This document shows, piece after piece, positions 62,016 to 64,000 of a stretch of 64,000 bases of DNA. Under the pieces are notes generated by a model. It was not told the origin of the DNA. It made no database searches and saw only the letters and a program-made list of their open reading frames with translations. Every line of letters begins with the position of its first letter. Position 1 is the first letter of the stretch. Both the position numbers and the translations under genes were made by a program. Where the stretch lies: the NCBI GenBank assembly GCA_026400835.1, contig JAPLOA010000034.1, positions 1 through 64,000 of the forward strand, written 5' to 3'. This DNA is from Planctomycetales bacterium. Its GTDB lineage: Bacteria > Planctomycetota > Planctomycetia > Planctomycetales > Planctomycetaceae.

Positions 62016-64000
62016 TCATCGTTTCAGGAACATCTCATCAAGGTTCAGCAGCACGTTGCTGACAACCGTCATTGTGGCGGCCTGCACGGCATCCACATTC
62101 TGCGGCAGCGGTCCCAACGGATCTGTCGCAAGCTTCATGGCGCTCTCGGGATTGGCAGCAAGCTCCTTCTGAGTATCCTCATACAGAGTCGTCAGCGCCG
62201 ACAATTCATCGCTGGTCGGTGCCCGCAGAACACAGCGTCGGAATCCAAAATGAATCTGTTCCTGCAGAGTTCCACCCTGAGCCAGCATCAGGCGGCCCAG
62301 AGCCTGCGCCGCTTCCACGTAAACGGGATCGTTCATCGTCACCAACGCCTGCAGCGGCGTGTTGGTTCGATTGCGTTTGAGAGTACAGACTTCGCGGTTT
62401 GGTGCATCGAATGTCGCCATGGACGGATACGGATTACTACGCCGCCATGTTGTGTACACAGCTCGCCGATATCTGTCTTCGCCCATGCTGGTCTGCCAGT
62501 CAGTTGAACTTCCGAATGCTGCCGACAAACCGGAGCTTGGTTGCGGTGGCTTCACAGGGGCCCCGTACATTTTTCGGCTCAACAATCCAGAGGCCAACAA
62601 GGCCTGATCTCGCACCATTTCAGCACTAAGACGAACACGTGGTCCGCGAGCCATCCAGCGATTATCCGGATCGGAAGCGGCGGTATCCGGACTGACTTTG
62701 GCCGACTGACGATATGTCGCCGACGTCACAACCATACGCAGCAGCGCCTTCGTGTTCCACTGCGATTCCATCAGCTCTCGTGACAGCCAATCCAGCAGCT
62801 CCGGATGAGTCGGCAGGTCACCTTGTGAACCAAACTCTTCGCTGGTTGACACAATCCCGCGACCAAACAAGTTTTCCCAGTAGCGATTCACGACGACTCG
62901 CGCAGTCAATGGGTTTTCTTCATTGACCAGCCACTTTGCAAACGTCAGCCGATTGACAGGTTCACCGGCGGGAATCGGCGGAAACACGGCCGGTACACCT
63001 GCGTGAACTTCATGCCCTTTGTCCAAATAATTGCCTCGAAACTGAAACAGCGTCTTGCGACGTTGCTCACTGGCCAGTTCACGCAGAACAGGCACGGAGG
63101 TGTCTGGCTTCATCGTGTTGTACTCGGCACGCATTGTATCGCGTTCTTTGCGTTCCGCGGCTAACTCCGGAGCCAGCTTGTCGCGATACCAGGCGGCAAG
63201 TTGCTTCTGTTCCTCCACGCTGCGCTGGTCTGCAGCTTTATCGATGATCGCAACGATATTCTGAGGTAATCCGGCTCGTTCGATGACCGCTGCATCATCG
63301 GTCGTATTGACCTGAAACCGTCCCAGCAGATGATTGGCGTACGGAGAATTCTGCTCAACAATCAGTCGAAGGATGGTGTTCTCTTTGACTTCAATCGCGG
63401 CTGAAGGAACAAGAGTCAAGCGGTGACTTTGTCCCACGCTGCCGCCGATAGCCCAGCCATTCTCAGGCTCAGTCTTTCCGTCAAAGACTTCTTCCGGAGC
63501 AAAGCCGTCCTGCTGGAAGTCGGCCAGCCCGGCGACAAAGCTGATATCGCGGGTGTTGCTCGGAGAGTACTCGGCCGACAGATTTGGAGGTTCGGCAACA
63601 TTCTGACTCCAAAGGACGTTCCGATTCGCATCCAGCATCGACAGGCGAAAACCTTCAAGTCGCTTATACAAACTCTCACCGGCGCGGTTCCAGATCACAA
63701 TTCGATCGATCGCAGAATCTTTGGTCAGATCAAGCTCCCACCAAGGATTGTCAGAAACCGCCGTATGAGTCACCGACATCTTCTCGTACTGGCCGTCCGT
63801 GTTCCCATCAATCGCGTATTCCGGCGGTCCGGCATAATCCGTTGAGCTTTGAGTCGCCCTGCCGGACGTTGCGATATTCTGCCCAGCTGAAAAGACCTGA
63901 ACTTCGGCCAATGACAGCATCTTCTGCTGTCCAGGAATATCGACGCGCACAAACCGGGCGACAGGTGCCTGGCTGTCCTGCGGAACAAGCTGAGCTTTCA
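62016..64000 (-). CDS. Planctomycete DUF1553 (PSD1)-domain protein, C-terminal part
   Basis: At least 661 codons, read leftward; the frame stays open to the right window edge, so the N-terminus is missing. The first visible 150 residues are discoidin/F5-8C-like (SGRATQSSTDYAG, NPWWELDLTKDSAIDRIVIW). A linker with a helical stretch follows, then the DUF1553 domain: NRLTFAKWLVNEENPLTARV, VNRYWENLFGRGIV, THPELLDWLSRELMES and a C-terminal LKRNRTNTPLQALVTMNDP. Such proteins often also carry a cytochrome-like PSCyt1 and a DUF1549 domain, which would lie beyond the edge. The function is not established; they are thought to be surface-associated and to accompany DUF1501 proteins and sulfatases. Confidence 0.9.
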   Translation of the reverse strand, partial: KAQLVPQDSQAPVARFVRVDIPGQQKMLSLAEVQVFSAGQNIATSGRATQSSTDYAGPPEYAIDGNTDGQYEKMSVTHTAVSDNPWWELDLTKDSAIDRIVIWNRAGESLYKRLEGFRLSMLDANRNVLWSQNVAEPPNLSAEYSPSNTRDISFVAGLADFQQDGFAPEEVFDGKTEPENGWAIGGSVGQSHRLTLVPSAAIEVKENTILRLIVEQNSPYANHLLGRFQVNTTDDAAVIERAGLPQNIVAIIDKAADQRSVEEQKQLAAWYRDKLAPELAAERKERDTMRAEYNTMKPDTSVPVLRELASEQRRKTLFQFRGNYLDKGHEVHAGVPAVFPPIPAGEPVNRLTFAKWLVNEENPLTARVVVNRYWENLFGRGIVSTSEEFGSQGDLPTHPELLDWLSRELMESQWNTKALLRMVVTSATYRQSAKVSPDTAASDPDNRWMARGPRVRLSAEMVRDQALLASGLLSRKMYGAPVKPPQPSSGLSAAFGSSTDWQTSMGEDRYRRAVYTTWRRSNPYPSMATFDAPNREVCTLKRNRTNTPLQALVTMNDPVYVEAAQALGRLMLAQGGTLQEQIHFGFRRCVLRAPTSDELSALTTLYEDTQKELAANPESAMKLATDPLGPLPQNVDAVQAATMTVVSNVLLNLDEMFLKR

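Overview
The window looks like a piece of a Planctomycetota chromosome. Several features point there together: two very large secreted proteins whose N-termini carry a conserved L-E-x-R-x-L-L motif (LEPRTLLS and LETRVLLA), a membrane Ser/Thr kinase fused to a WD40-like sensor, a discoidin/DUF1553 protein, integrases with the local RASRxTEL/KHYLxVTD signature, a lid-less Hsp70, and a family of intergenic inverted repeats found at six loci. No rRNA, tRNA or CRISPR array was recognised.

Layout. (1) 1-11.1 kb is an accessory island on the minus strand. It holds two tandem type I modification subunits (hsdM), a pair resembling an AbiE-type toxin-antitoxin (winged-helix regulator plus nucleotidyltransferase), the restriction subunit hsdR, and an HD-phosphohydrolase gene whose 3' half has been replaced by a tyrosine-recombinase catalytic domain. 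No hsdS is visible; the AbiE-like pair sits where hsdS would be expected. A second integrase tail at 10.9-11.1 kb shares a 23-bp direct repeat with the first, so the island is bracketed by integrase remnants. A RadC-like fragment runs off the left edge. (2) 11.3-31.2 kb is mostly single genes: a thioesterase-crotonase fusion, a small membrane protein, Hsp70, a truncated GntR regulator, a WrbA-like flavoprotein, a lipoprotein, the 1382-residue kinase, an APH/AAA kinase fusion, a condensation-type acyltransferase, a long disordered anchored protein and a [2Fe-2S] ferredoxin. The dispersed repeats are concentrated here.

(3) 31.7-40.8 kb is metabolic: an aminotransferase-lutA-lutB-lutC operon, a beta-carbonic anhydrase divergent from a three-gene operon (zinc-binding small protein, GcvH-like protein, 2x[4Fe-4S] ferredoxin), an FGGY sugar kinase and a MazG-like pyrophosphohydrolase. 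(4) 41.3-46.9 kb: dnaE, then an anchored coiled-coil protein and an HExxH protein. (5) 47-64 kb: a 5'-truncated TIGR03032-like gene, a giant repeat protein (ELW repeats plus RTX-like repeats), an acetyltransferase, small secreted or membrane proteins, xylose isomerase, a channel-like protein, a CAP-domain secreted protein, an M13 metallopeptidase and the C-terminal part of a DUF1553 protein that continues past the right edge.

All assignments come from reading motifs by eye; no database search was run. The most unusual signal is the HsdS-less restriction operon with an embedded AbiE-like module and its operator-like palindrome array.
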